DNA of 27,730 bases from an uncultured Fretibacterium sp. (GTDB lineage: Bacteria > Synergistota > Synergistia > Synergistales > Aminobacteriaceae): the NCBI GenBank assembly GCA_937900285.1, contig CALCEM010000060.1, positions 1 to 27,730 on the forward strand. Reading direction: 5' to 3'. The position numbers and the translations under genes are program-made. The notes beneath the pieces were generated by a model that saw only the letters and a list, made by a program, of their open reading frames with translations, did no database searches and was not told where the DNA came from. Of the stretch, positions 8,682 through 17,284 are shown one piece after another; the stretch's first letter is position 1; each line of letters begins with the position of its first letter.

Positions 8682-8728
8682 TGCTCCGTTGAAAGTTTAA
8701 ATTAAATTTTTGGCGGAGTATTTTTTTT
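8682..8728 (+). terminator. Intra-operon terminator/attenuator between binding protein and permease
   Basis: TGCTCCG (8682-8688) pairs with CGGAGTA (8714-8720) using one G-U pair, across a 25-base AT-rich loop, followed by eight T. Partial termination here would make more binding protein than membrane parts, a common arrangement in import operons. Confidence 0.65.
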
Positions 8729-8755
8729 ATTTATATTTTTTATTTCGGAGGCATC

Positions 8756-10432
8756 ATGCGGAAATTTTTTAACTTGAAATTTATATTAATTTTTTTGATC
8801 GTCAGCTTTTTAATAATTTTTAATGTTTTTCCAATGAGTTATTTAATTTTCAGGTCGTTTTTTGACAGTAATAATTTTTCGTTTTCGTTCGATGCATTTA
8901 AACGGATTTATAATTATTCATTAAATTGGAACGCGTTAACAAACACTTTAATAACTGCATTTTTTTCGATGGTGTTCGGTTTAATTATCGCATTTCCCTT
9001 AGCGTGGTTAATCGGCAGGACGAATTTATATTTTAAAAAATTTTTCAGAACTCTTTTTGTTATGACATATATGGTTCCTCCTTATGTTGGTGCAATGGCC
9101 TGGTTAAGATTATTAAACCCGAAGGTTGGGACATTGAATTTATTTCTCGCAAAAATTTTTAATTTGTCAGAAAACCCGTTTAATATTTATAGTTTAAGCG
9201 GATTAATTTGGGTGTTGACGACGTTTTATTATCCTTATGCGTTTATAACTATTTCGCGGGCAATGGAAAAAATGGATCCTTCATTTGAGGAAGCTTCGAG
9301 AATCAGCGGGGCATCACCCTTAAAAACTTTATTAAATATCACTCTGCCGATTATGCTGCCTTCAATAGTTGCTGCTGGATTATTAGTATTTATTTCTGCT
9401 GCTTCATGTTATGGAATTCCTTCAATTATAGGAGCGCCTGGACATATCGACACCGTAACGACCAGAATTATAGATTATGTATACGTCGGTTCTGCTGAAG
9501 GCTTAACAGATGCCACGACGCTGGCAGTTTCACTCATGATAATAGCGAATTTAGTTTTATATTTTTCAAATTTTGTTTGCGCTAAAAAAAATTATATTAC
9601 AGTTTCAGGGAAATCAGTCAGACCGAATATAATCGACTTGGGTAAATGGCGAATATTTTTTACGGTTTTGGTTTTCATTTTTGCATTAATAGTAATAGTG
9701 ATTCCGTTCGCAAGTGTAATAATGACATCATTCACGAAAAATTTAGGCAAACCTTTAACAGCTTCAAATTTTACTTGGCGATATTGGAATATATTATTTA
9801 CTCGTAAAGGAATTTTAGAGACGGCTGTAAACAGTTTAATTTCTGCTTCGGTGGCTGCGACTGCCGGCGTAATAATTTCGTGCGTAATGGCATGGCTGTT
9901 GACCAGAACAAATAATAAATTTAAAAGCGTCCCGGATTTTCTGATAACTTTAGGGAGCGGTACTCCCAGCATAGTAATAGCATTAGGATTAATTATGACG
10001 ATGTCCGGGAAATTTGGAATAAATATTTATAACACTCTTTTTATAATGATAGTGGCATATATCATAAAATATTTATTAATGGGAATGCGCACAATAACTT
10101 CAGCGATGAATCAAATACATTTTTCACTTGAGGAAGCCTCTTTAATTTCTGGTGCTGGATGGTTTCAAAGTTTTAAAAATATTACTCTTCCGTTAATAGC
10201 TCCTTCAGTTGTTGCCGGATGGTTTTTAATATTTATGCCCAGTTTTTACGAGTTAACAATGTCAACGCTGTTATATTCGACTGATACTAAAACGATCGGT
10301 TATGAATTATTTACTTACCAAACCTATCACAGTCAGCAGACAGCCAGCGCTATAGCTACAGGAATTTTATTGCTCGTAATAATTATAAACTGGATTTTAA
10401 ATAAATTAACTAAGGGCGAATTTTCAATTTAA
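8756..10432 (+). CDS. ABC importer permease, two fused transmembrane domains (FbpB-like)
   Basis: 558 residues with about 12 hydrophobic segments, two BPD_transp_1 domains in one chain as in FbpB/ThiP-type permeases. Each half carries an EAA coupling loop: EEASRISGASPLKTLLNITLP near 178-198 and EEASLISGAGWFQSFKNITLP near 460-480. These contact the ATPase. CGGAGG at 8746-8751 supports the ATG at 8756. The ATPase gene follows after 32 bases. Substrate is not determinable from sequence; ferric iron is the family default. Confidence 0.9.
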   Translation: MRKFFNLKFILIFLIVSFLIIFNVFPMSYLIFRSFFDSNNFSFSFDAFKRIYNYSLNWNALTNTLITAFFSMVFGLIIAFPLAWLIGRTNLYFKKFFRTLFVMTYMVPPYVGAMAWLRLLNPKVGTLNLFLAKIFNLSENPFNIYSLSGLIWVLTTFYYPYAFITISRAMEKMDPSFEEASRISGASPLKTLLNITLPIMLPSIVAAGLLVFISAASCYGIPSIIGAPGHIDTVTTRIIDYVYVGSAEGLTDATTLAVSLMIIANLVLYFSNFVCAKKNYITVSGKSVRPNIIDLGKWRIFFTVLVFIFALIVIVIPFASVIMTSFTKNLGKPLTASNFTWRYWNILFTRKGILETAVNSLISASVAATAGVIISCVMAWLLTRTNNKFKSVPDFLITLGSGTPSIVIALGLIMTMSGKFGINIYNTLFIMIVAYIIKYLLMGMRTITSAMNQIHFSLEEASLISGAGWFQSFKNITLPLIAPSVVAGWFLIFMPSFYELTMSTLLYSTDTKTIGYELFTYQTYHSQQTASAIATGILLLVIIINWILNKLTKGEFSI

Positions 10433-10464
10433 ATTTTTTATGCGAAGGATGGTCAAAATAATAA

Positions 10465-11553
10465 ATGTCATCAGTAATTTTAAACGATATTACAAAATTT
10501 TACGGAAATATCCAGATAATTTATAATTTTAGCAATGTCTTTAATGATCACGAATTTATAACGCTGTTAGGGCCTTCAGGTTGCGGGAAAACTACTTTAT
10601 TGCGAATGGTCGCAGGCTTTGAGAAACCTTCATCAGGTGAAATAAAAATCGGCGAAAAAATCGTAAACAGCAAAAATAAATTTATTCCTCCTGAAGATCG
10701 CGGGATCGGAATGGTCTTCCAGTCTTATGCCGTTTGGCCTCATATGAATGTTTTTGAAAATGTTGCATATCCATTGAGAATAAAAAAATTTTCCAAGAAT
10801 GAAATTAATGATCGCGTAAAAAATATTTTGGAGGCTGTACATTTACTAGAATATATTAACAGAATGCCGAATGAACTTTCAGGAGGTCAGCAGCAGCGTG
10901 TAGCATTAGCTCGTGCATTGGTGAGTGAACCTGGAGTGTTATTGCTTGACGAACCTTTGAGCAATCTTGACGCAAAATTACGCGAGTTCATGAGATTCGA
11001 AATTAAGGAAATGCAAAAAAAATTTGGCATCACCGTTATATATGTTACACATGATCAAAATGAAGCTATGGCCATGAGCGACCGAATAATCGTTTTAAAT
11101 GCCGGTAAAGTTCAACAGGTCGGCACCCCATTAAATATTTATAATAAGCCTGTAAATAAATTTGTTGCTGATTTTGTCGGAAGAGTAAATTTTTTAAACG
11201 CAACCGCTGAAGCCGAAAACGGAATAATAAAATTTGCAGATGGACAATTTATAAAATATTCTGGTGATAAAAATAAATTTAAATCTGGAAAAATAATTTT
11301 AGCTGTTCGGCCGGAAAATATAGAAATTAATAATAATTCCGGAATGTTGCGCGGAAAATTAATTAATTCGTATTATTTGGGCGACATAAACGACTGCAGG
11401 ATAAATATAGGCAATGAAAATAATAATGATAATAATAATAATAATATTTTGCGGGTGTTTTTGCCGGGAAATACTTACGGAAAAATAAACGCTGATTCTG
11501 AAATATATTTAAATTTCGATGATTATATTATTTTTGACGGCGATAACGAATAA
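10465..11553 (+). CDS. ABC importer ATP-binding protein (FbpC/PotA-like)
   Basis: 362 residues. Walker A GPSGCGKTT at 36-44, Q-loop Gln86, signature LSGGQQQ at 138-144, Walker B VLLLDEP at 158-164 and H-loop His196 are all intact. The region after about 240 is a TOBE-type C-terminal domain, as in FbpC, PotA and MalK. A run of AAT codons at about 11417-11445 encodes an Asn-rich linker (NENNNDNNNNN), a simple-sequence insertion within the TOBE part. GAAGGATGG at 10444-10452 precedes the ATG. Last gene of the importer operon; no clear terminator before the next promoter. Confidence 0.93.
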   Translation: MSSVILNDITKFYGNIQIIYNFSNVFNDHEFITLLGPSGCGKTTLLRMVAGFEKPSSGEIKIGEKIVNSKNKFIPPEDRGIGMVFQSYAVWPHMNVFENVAYPLRIKKFSKNEINDRVKNILEAVHLLEYINRMPNELSGGQQQRVALARALVSEPGVLLLDEPLSNLDAKLREFMRFEIKEMQKKFGITVIYVTHDQNEAMAMSDRIIVLNAGKVQQVGTPLNIYNKPVNKFVADFVGRVNFLNATAEAENGIIKFADGQFIKYSGDKNKFKSGKIILAVRPENIEINNNSGMLRGKLINSYYLGDINDCRINIGNENNNDNNNNNILRVFLPGNTYGKINADSEIYLNFDDYIIFDGDNE

Positions 11554-11605
11554 ATAAATAAATAATTTATATGGTCATGGGTTAAAAAAATCTGTGAACG
11601 TTGCA

Positions 11606-11665
11606 AAACTTGTTTAAAATTTAAATTTAGCTTATCATTCTACTATTAAATATTTTAAATTCAAT
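11606..11665 (+). promoter_or_regulatory. Promoter segment of nfnAB, copy 2 of the duplicated element
   Basis: TTGTTT (11610-11615), a 17-base spacer, then TATCAT (11633-11638). Matches 54 of 60 bases of 7558-7617 without gaps, including the identical leader stretch ending in AAATTCAAT. It precedes the TTG start of nfnA. Confidence 0.7.
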
Positions 11666-11679
11666 GAGGGGGAAATATT

Positions 11680-12549
11680 TTGCATAAAATTTTAGAGACG
11701 AGGCGTTTATCTCACGATGCAGAACGCGAACAGGACGTTTTTTATTTTAAGGTTACTGCTCCTGAGATTGCGCGTAACAGAAAAGCAGGACAATTTATAA
11801 TTTTTCAAATCGATGAAACTTACGGCGAAAGAATTCCTTTAACGATAGCCGATGCTAATGCTGAAGAAGGTTGGATCGCTTTAGTTTTTCAGACGGTTGG
11901 AGCAACGACCCGGAAATTTTCGCGTTTCAAAGTTGGCGATGAGGTTCCCGTATTAGTTGGACCTTTGGGAAGCCCGACGAAAATCGAAAAAACAGAAAAC
12001 ACAATTTTATGCGTCGGCGGAGGTATCGGAGTAGCACCATTACACCCAATAGCTCAGGCAAATCATAATATAGGCAATCACGTAATTTCAATTATAGGCG
12101 CGCGCACAAAAGATTTATTAATTTTAGAGGACATGATGAAAGATGCTTCAGATGAATTAATAATCGTCACTGACGACGGAAGCTACGGCCATAAAGGTGT
12201 CGTAACGATGCCGTTAAAAGAAATTTGCGAGCGTGAAAAAGTTGATGAAATTATTGCGATCGGTCCGGCTATTATGATGAAATTCTGTGTCGAAGCAGCG
12301 AGGCCGTTTAATGTTCCGATTACTACATCATTAAATACTATTATGATCGATGGGACTGGAATGTGCGGATGTTGTCGCGTAAAAGTTGGTGGCGAAACAA
12401 AATTTGTATGCGTTGACGGCCCGGAATTTGACGGCTATAAAGTTGATTTCGATAACATGATGCAGAGAATGACATCATTCCGTGACAGAGAACGCGAAGC
12501 GGATCATAAATGCAGAATTGGACTTGATGCCGGGAAGGTTGGTGCTTAA
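11680..12549 (+). CDS. nfnA: NfnA: NADH-dependent ferredoxin:NADP+ oxidoreductase, alpha (FAD, 2Fe-2S) subunit
   Basis: 289 residues, the usual size. It resembles the dihydroorotate-dehydrogenase electron-transfer subunit family: FAD-binding RIPLTIAD at 51-58, nucleotide-binding CVGGGIGVAPLHPI at 111-124, and a C-terminal 2Fe-2S site with Cys229, Cys232 and Cys244 (MCGCCRV, then FVCVDGPEFDG) plus Asp224 nearby. With NfnB it bifurcates electrons between NADPH, NAD+ and ferredoxin, balancing redox pools in anaerobes. TTG start with GAGGGGG at 11666-11672. The stop is two bases before nfnB. The pair could also be annotated as a glutamate-synthase-like small-subunit module, but the order and absence of a large GltB domain favour Nfn. 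Confidence 0.88.
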   Translation: MHKILETRRLSHDAEREQDVFYFKVTAPEIARNRKAGQFIIFQIDETYGERIPLTIADANAEEGWIALVFQTVGATTRKFSRFKVGDEVPVLVGPLGSPTKIEKTENTILCVGGGIGVAPLHPIAQANHNIGNHVISIIGARTKDLLILEDMMKDASDELIIVTDDGSYGHKGVVTMPLKEICEREKVDEIIAIGPAIMMKFCVEAARPFNVPITTSLNTIMIDGTGMCGCCRVKVGGETKFVCVDGPEFDGYKVDFDNMMQRMTSFRDREREADHKCRIGLDAGKVGA

Positions 12550-12551
12550 TA

Positions 12552-14042
12552 ATGTCAGAACATAAAACTAAAGAAATGTTACAGAGTGAAGCAGAAAAAA
12601 TTTGGAGTGAACTTGAAGGCAAAGAATTAAAGCCGGCAGATCGTCCTAAAATTCCCCCGCAGGAAATGCCGTCACGCGATCCAATTCAAAGGGCGCACGA
12701 AATGGGAGAAGTTGCACTCGGTTACACTGAAACTCAAGCTCGTGTAGAAGCTGAACGTTGTATGAAATGTGGCGCAGCTCCTTGTAAAAAAGGTTGTCCC
12801 GTTGGAGTTCCGATCCCTGAATTTATTTCACATATTCAGAAGGGCGATTTTAAAGGCGCAGTCGATACGATCAAACAAACGAATTTATTACCGGCTATTT
12901 GTGGTCGTGTATGTCCTCAGGAGAAACAGTGCCAATCACAATGCACAGTCGGAAAAATGTTAAGGTCTCCTGAAAAAGCTGTAGCAATTGGAAGGCTTGA
13001 AAGATTTGTAGCAGATTGGGAGAGAAATAATAATTTAATCACTGTTCCGAAGACTGCTCCGGACACTGGCAAAAAAGTTGCTGTAGTTGGTTCTGGTCCT
13101 GCAGGTTTAACGGTTGCTGCTGATACTCGTCGCGCTGGTCATAGTGTTACGGTGTTTGAAGCGTTCCAAAAAACTGGCGGAGTTATGGTTTACGGTATTC
13201 CAGAGTTCAGGCTCCCAAAGGAGATCGTAGCAAAAGAAGTTGAGAATCTGAAAAAAATGGGCGTTGAATTTAAAACGAGTTTTTTAGTTGGCAGAACTGA
13301 AACTCTAGAACAATTATTAGATCGTGAAGGTTATGACGCTGCATTTATAGGAACTGGTGCAGGACTCCCGAAATTTTTGGGGATCGACGGTGAAAATTTA
13401 ATCGGAGTATTCAGCGCGAACGAATATTTAACCAGAGCAAATTTAATGAAGGCTTATGACCGTGAACACGCAGACACGCCATTATATGAAGCTAAAAGAG
13501 TTGCGGTATTTGGTGGCGGAAATGTTGCGATGGACGGTGCGAGGATGGCTTTAAGATTAGGAGCAGAAAAAGTTTATTGCGTTTACCGCAGAACTCGTGC
13601 AGAGATGCCGGCTCGTGCTGAAGAAGTTGCCCACGCAATTGAAGAGGGTGTAGATTTTCATTTCTTGGAAAACCCAACGAGATTTATAGGCGACGAAAAA
13701 GGAAAATTAACGGGCGTTGAATTATTAAATTATGAACTTGGTGAGCCTGATGCTTCCGGCCGTCGTAAACCCGTAGCGATTCCAGGAACTGAACATATTT
13801 TAGAAATTGATGCTGCCGTTGTAGCTTTAGGAAATGAATCAAATCCCTTAATGGCTCAAACTACAGCAGGATTAAACGTAACTAAACGCGGAAATATTAT
13901 CGTTGATGAAAATCAAAAAACCAGCATCCCAAAAGTTTGGGCGGGCGGAGACATAGTGCTCGGAGCTGCTACGGTAATTTTGGCAATGGGTGAAGGCCGT
14001 CGTGCTGCAGCTAGCATTAACGAATATTTAGCAGGAAAATAA
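12552..14042 (+). CDS. nfnB: NfnB: NADH-dependent ferredoxin:NADP+ oxidoreductase, beta (FAD, two 4Fe-4S) subunit; GltA-type
   Basis: 496 residues. The N-terminal domain holds two 4Fe-4S sites: Cys70, 73, 78, 82 and Cys117, 121, 127, 131. FAD-binding GSGPAG at 180-185 and a second Rossmann site GGGNVAMD for NADP(H) follow, with the closing VWAGGDIVLGAATVILAMGEG found in GltD-like flavoproteins. This domain order is that of the glutamate synthase small subunit and of NfnB; the adjacent nfnA settles the call. In the Nfn model the bifurcating FAD lies in this subunit. GGAAGG inside the nfnA end serves as ribosome site. The operon closes with the terminator at 14089-14141. Confidence 0.9.
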   Translation: MSEHKTKEMLQSEAEKIWSELEGKELKPADRPKIPPQEMPSRDPIQRAHEMGEVALGYTETQARVEAERCMKCGAAPCKKGCPVGVPIPEFISHIQKGDFKGAVDTIKQTNLLPAICGRVCPQEKQCQSQCTVGKMLRSPEKAVAIGRLERFVADWERNNNLITVPKTAPDTGKKVAVVGSGPAGLTVAADTRRAGHSVTVFEAFQKTGGVMVYGIPEFRLPKEIVAKEVENLKKMGVEFKTSFLVGRTETLEQLLDREGYDAAFIGTGAGLPKFLGIDGENLIGVFSANEYLTRANLMKAYDREHADTPLYEAKRVAVFGGGNVAMDGARMALRLGAEKVYCVYRRTRAEMPARAEEVAHAIEEGVDFHFLENPTRFIGDEKGKLTGVELLNYELGEPDASGRRKPVAIPGTEHILEIDAAVVALGNESNPLMAQTTAGLNVTKRGNIIVDENQKTSIPKVWAGGDIVLGAATVILAMGEGRRAAASINEYLAGK

Positions 14043-14088
14043 AATAATTAATTTAACTTGATTTGATTTGATTTTAAATAAAAATTTT

Positions 14089-14141
14089 TGCGGAGGAGCG
14101 TTTTTAATTAATATAATAAAATTCTCTTCCGCATTTTTTTT
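14089..14141 (+). terminator. Rho-independent terminator of nfnAB
   Basis: 10-bp stem TGCGGAGGAG/CTCTTCCGCA (14089-14098 with 14124-14133, one G-U pair), 25-base AT-rich loop, eight T. Lies between convergent genes; on the minus strand the stem is followed by AAAAATTTTTATTT, so bidirectional use is possible but weaker. Three tandem TTGAT units lie just before it at 14058-14072. Confidence 0.85.
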
Positions 14142-14147
14142 ATACGT

Positions 14148-15506
14148 TTATTCTTTCGGTGGAGTCTTTTTACATAAGATTACGCCCAAAATTAACCAGC
14201 CTAAAATTATTAGCCACTCAGTTTTATTTAATGAGCCGTAACCTATAGGCAGATAGATAAGCATAAATAATACTGCGCTTATCAACGCTCCATAACCCCA
14301 AAATATTCCGTGTGAAATTTTATAAGGTCTGTTTAATTCTTGATGCTTTTTTCTTAGAACTATGAATGACAATGCCGTCATAAAATACGCTATAACCGTG
14401 CCAAACCCACTCGCATTAATAAACCAATTGAGCGAATTTCTACCAAGTAAAGGAGCAATAAAAATTATAACTACGATAAATAATAATGCTACATATGTAG
14501 AATTATATTTACTGTGGAGTCTGCAAAAAATTTTAGGTAACATTTCTTCGCGTCCCATTGAATATAATAGCCTCGTTGAACCAATTATAAAACCGTTCCA
14601 GCTGGTTAAAATTCCCATTATCGCAGTAATTATTATTGTTCTGCCTGATCTTATATTACCAGTGGCATAATTTACTATATTGACAACTGAAATCCCATCA
14701 TGTTTATAGACTTCAACAGGTGCCAATACTCCGGCGCAAATTATTATTAAAATGTACCAGACCGCAACAAGTATTATCGATAAAATTATTGCTCTGGGAA
14801 TTTTTTTTATGTTTACGCTCGTTTCTTCTGTTAATTTTGAAATTATATCAAACCCTACAAACATCGCCGGAACAGCCAAAACAACCGAAGCAAATCCCTT
14901 TAAATCCGTGAATAATGGCGTAAAATTTTCCGAATCTCCGCGAGTCAAACCTAATGCTAAAATAATGGCTCCTCCGATGAGCATTATAATTGTTGCAGCC
15001 AACTGAAATAAAGATGAAGACATCATGCCAATAAAATTTACAAAAATTATACAAGCCCCAGCTAACCAGCACATCACTAACCACGAGAAATAAACATCAA
15101 ACCCTGCTACAGTATACAAATATCCAATTTTAGGAAGCGGAATTAAATAATCCAGTGCCGTAATTAATGCAGGTCCTTCAAATGCTACTATTCCTAAATA
15201 AGCAAATAATAAAACCCAACCTGTAAACAACGCAGGGTAATAACCTAATGCATTATATGAAAATATTATTTCTCCGCCTGCATTCGGAAACATCGGAGTT
15301 AGTTCAGAATACACCATCCCCACGAATATGCATGACAAACCACCAAGAAAAAACGCTATTACCGCACCTAACACTCCACCCGAAGAAATCCAATCACCTG
15401 TTAATGCTACCCATCCCCAGCCTATCATTGTGCTGAACGAAAATATTAATAATTCTGTAAAACCAATATTTTTTTGTAAATTTTGCTGTCCTTCGTTATT
15501 TGTCAT
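14148..15506 (-). CDS. APC-superfamily amino-acid permease
   Basis: 452 residues with about 12 hydrophobic helices. The N-terminal FSFSTMIGWGWVALTGDW has the unwound-helix glycine motif of APC carriers, and LYSMGREEMLPKIFCRLH is the conserved loop after helix 8. It imports or exchanges amino acids or amines across the inner membrane; the exact substrate cannot be read from sequence. It stands alone between converging nfnAB and the diverging DUF4418 cassette. The ATG is preceded by a modest GCGGTG about 13 bases upstream. A TGCTAAAAT extended -10 (minus sense) lies at 15574-15566. Confidence 0.88.
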   Translation of the reverse strand: MTNNEGQQNLQKNIGFTELLIFSFSTMIGWGWVALTGDWISSGGVLGAVIAFFLGGLSCIFVGMVYSELTPMFPNAGGEIIFSYNALGYYPALFTGWVLLFAYLGIVAFEGPALITALDYLIPLPKIGYLYTVAGFDVYFSWLVMCWLAGACIIFVNFIGMMSSSLFQLAATIIMLIGGAIILALGLTRGDSENFTPLFTDLKGFASVVLAVPAMFVGFDIISKLTEETSVNIKKIPRAIILSIILVAVWYILIIICAGVLAPVEVYKHDGISVVNIVNYATGNIRSGRTIIITAIMGILTSWNGFIIGSTRLLYSMGREEMLPKIFCRLHSKYNSTYVALLFIVVIIFIAPLLGRNSLNWFINASGFGTVIAYFMTALSFIVLRKKHQELNRPYKISHGIFWGYGALISAVLFMLIYLPIGYGSLNKTEWLIILGWLILGVILCKKTPPKE

Positions 15507-15565
15507 TTTAGATTTTGAACACCGCTTTTTTATTTTTTATTATTATCGGAAATAAATTTGTTGAG

Positions 15566-15574
15566 ATTTTAGCA
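15566..15574 (-). promoter_or_regulatory. Extended -10 element for the amino-acid permease
   Basis: TGCTAAAAT in minus sense, 60 bases before the permease start. Next to the direct repeat at 15587-15630, so access to this promoter could depend on whatever binds there. Confidence 0.35.
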
Positions 15575-15586
15575 TATTTAATTCGT

Positions 15587-15630
15587 GTTAATATGTTTCG
15601 TTAATCATGTTAATATATTTCGTTAATCAA
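15587..15630 (+). repeat. Two tandem 22-nt direct repeats in a divergent intergenic region
   Basis: Bases 15587-15608 and 15609-15630 match at 20 of 22 positions. Each unit contains two GTTAAT motifs 13 bases apart, giving four GTTAAT sites at 15587, 15600, 15609 and 15622. The 22-base period is about two helical turns, a layout expected of an operator bound by a dimer or tandem regulator. It lies between the divergent permease (15506, minus) and DUF4418 (15660, plus) genes. Confidence 0.8.
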
Positions 15631-15659
15631 ACTTTTATATAAAATCGGAGAAATTTTGC

Positions 15660-16076
15660 ATGAGATTTTTTAAATTTTTATCGGGCTTAAATGTTTTAGC
15701 AGGAATTATTTTTATAATGACACCGTTTATTTTATTTCCAGTTTGCGATTTTTTGAAACCTGATGGGACTCACATGGGCTGTTATTATTCTGGAGTTTTG
15801 TTTTTATGTGCTGGCATCGTCATAACTTTTTGCGAAGTACTTAATTTTTTTAAGGGCTTTAATAATTTGCGTTCATTAATTTCCATAACATCAGGAACTT
15901 TAAGCGCAACAATCTCAAATAAAGTTATTACAGTCTGGAAATTTGGTTTATGCGCGGACAAATCTCACCCGTGTAATACGACCATCAAAATAATTTTAAT
16001 TTTAGCGCTGATTATCTCAATTAGTGATTTTATTTTGTACATTAAATATTTTTTATTGAGCGATAACAGAAAATAA
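15660..16076 (+). CDS. DUF4418 family membrane protein
   Basis: 138 residues with four hydrophobic helices. It fits DUF4418: the family's first loop motif appears as KPDGTHMGCYYSG near 35-47, and the last loop as GLCADKSHPCNTT near 97-109. Cys, His and Met residues cluster in these two loops, as is usual for the family. The function is not established. DUF4418 genes commonly sit beside an FtsX-fold permease and a LolD-like ATPase, as here, so I infer an accessory subunit of that transporter. CGGAG at 15646-15650 supports the ATG. A TATAAA at 15638-15643 may be the -10. Confidence 0.8.
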   Translation: MRFFKFLSGLNVLAGIIFIMTPFILFPVCDFLKPDGTHMGCYYSGVLFLCAGIVITFCEVLNFFKGFNNLRSLISITSGTLSATISNKVITVWKFGLCADKSHPCNTTIKIILILALIISISDFILYIKYFLLSDNRK

Positions 16077-16093
16077 CGGAGAAATTTATTTAA

Positions 16094-17278
16094 ATGACAT
16101 TATTTCAATTTGCAAGAAAAAATATTAAACGTAATTCATCAAGAAGTTTTTTTATAATTCTTGTCGTTATGATTTTGGCTTTATTGTTGTTCGTCGGAAC
16201 GTTTTTTATTTCGGGGTTATCTGCTGGAGCTAAGAGCATGGCCGACAGATTAGGCGCAGATATTATAATCATCCCGGAAGGTTACGACCCTCATACGGAT
16301 AATATTATTTTAACTGGGAAGCCATCACGGGCTTATTTGCCAAATGATATTTTAAGCGAATTAAAAATTTTTGACGCAATTCAAAACGCTTCACCCCAAA
16401 TGTTTTTAGCCTCGTTAAATGCTTCATGCTGCTCCGCTAAAGTCCAATTAATTGGCATCGATTACGACACGGATTTTATAATTAAATCTTGGCTTCAAAA
16501 ATCTTTACCGTTCGGACGTGAATTAATGAACAATGAAATTATTTTGGGCGCAAATGTAAACGGAAATTTATCCGGCGAATTAGAATTTTTTAATATCCCT
16601 CTTAAAATCGCTGGCCGTCTCGAAGCTACTGGGTTTAATTTCGATAATAGCGTTTTTATGAACAGATATACAGCAGAAATTTTATTTCACGAAGCAGAAA
16701 AAATCATGAACCGGAAATTATCAAAGGACGGGAGCATTAATTCAATTGTAATGATCAAATTAAAACCGGGATATTTAGCGCAGGATGTAGCACGAAATAT
16801 AAATAATAATTTGAACGATAAAGGAATTTACGCGCTTTCCGGTAAAAAATTCGTCGGGAATATCGGCGGCACTTTAAATTTAATTTCGCTCGTCATAAAA
16901 ATAATTTTATTTTCAGTCTGGATTTTAGTAATAATTATAACCGGCTTATTATTCGCAGTGAGCTTAACTGAACGCAAAAACGAATTTATAAATTTACGCG
17001 TAATCGGAGCATCCAGAGCAAAAATTTTAAAAATAATTTTATCCGAATCCCTAATAATGAGCGCATTAGGTTCATTTTTGGGGTTAATTTTAGGCGGAAT
17101 CTTAATTTTATTTTCAAGCTCATATATTTCCGAAGTTTTGCACATGCCTTTATTAATTTCATCGTGGAAAGTTATTTTATATTCGAGTTTTGGAGCTTTC
17201 GCGCTTTCGGTTTTTAGCGTAATAATTTCGGTTTTAGTTTTAAGTTTAAGAATGCACAAAAATTTAATTGAGGCGTAA
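16094..17278 (+). CDS. ABC transporter permease, FtsX/MacB fold
   Basis: 394 residues: one N-terminal helix (about 16-40), a large extracytoplasmic domain (about 42-260), then three C-terminal helices with the FtsX signature SLTERKNEFINLRVIGASRA. This is the MacB/LolCE/FtsX mechanotransmission layout, in which the ATPase drives movement of the outer domain rather than classical transport. The outer domain carries an adjacent Cys pair in LNASCCSAKVQLIGIDYD near 110-127, a segment I recall as conserved in permeases paired with DUF4418. CGGAG at 16077-16081 is the ribosome site. The ATPase gene follows after six bases. Confidence 0.87.
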   Translation: MTLFQFARKNIKRNSSRSFFIILVVMILALLLFVGTFFISGLSAGAKSMADRLGADIIIIPEGYDPHTDNIILTGKPSRAYLPNDILSELKIFDAIQNASPQMFLASLNASCCSAKVQLIGIDYDTDFIIKSWLQKSLPFGRELMNNEIILGANVNGNLSGELEFFNIPLKIAGRLEATGFNFDNSVFMNRYTAEILFHEAEKIMNRKLSKDGSINSIVMIKLKPGYLAQDVARNINNNLNDKGIYALSGKKFVGNIGGTLNLISLVIKIILFSVWILVIIITGLLFAVSLTERKNEFINLRVIGASRAKILKIILSESLIMSALGSFLGLILGGILILFSSSYISEVLHMPLLISSWKVILYSSFGAFALSVFSVIISVLVLSLRMHKNLIEA

Positions 17279-17284
17279 TTCAAA

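Noticed and set aside
9592..9972. 126-codon antisense open frame
   Set aside because: It lies inside the permease gene with no ribosome site or known family; a shadow of the coding strand.
11417..11445. AAT/GAT trinucleotide run in the ATPase gene as a phase switch
   Set aside because: The unit is three bases, so length change only adds or removes Asn/Asp residues and does not shift the frame.
16828..17283. 151-codon antisense open frame
   Set aside because: It lies fully inside the FtsX-like permease, has no recognisable domain, and mirrors the codon bias of the real gene.
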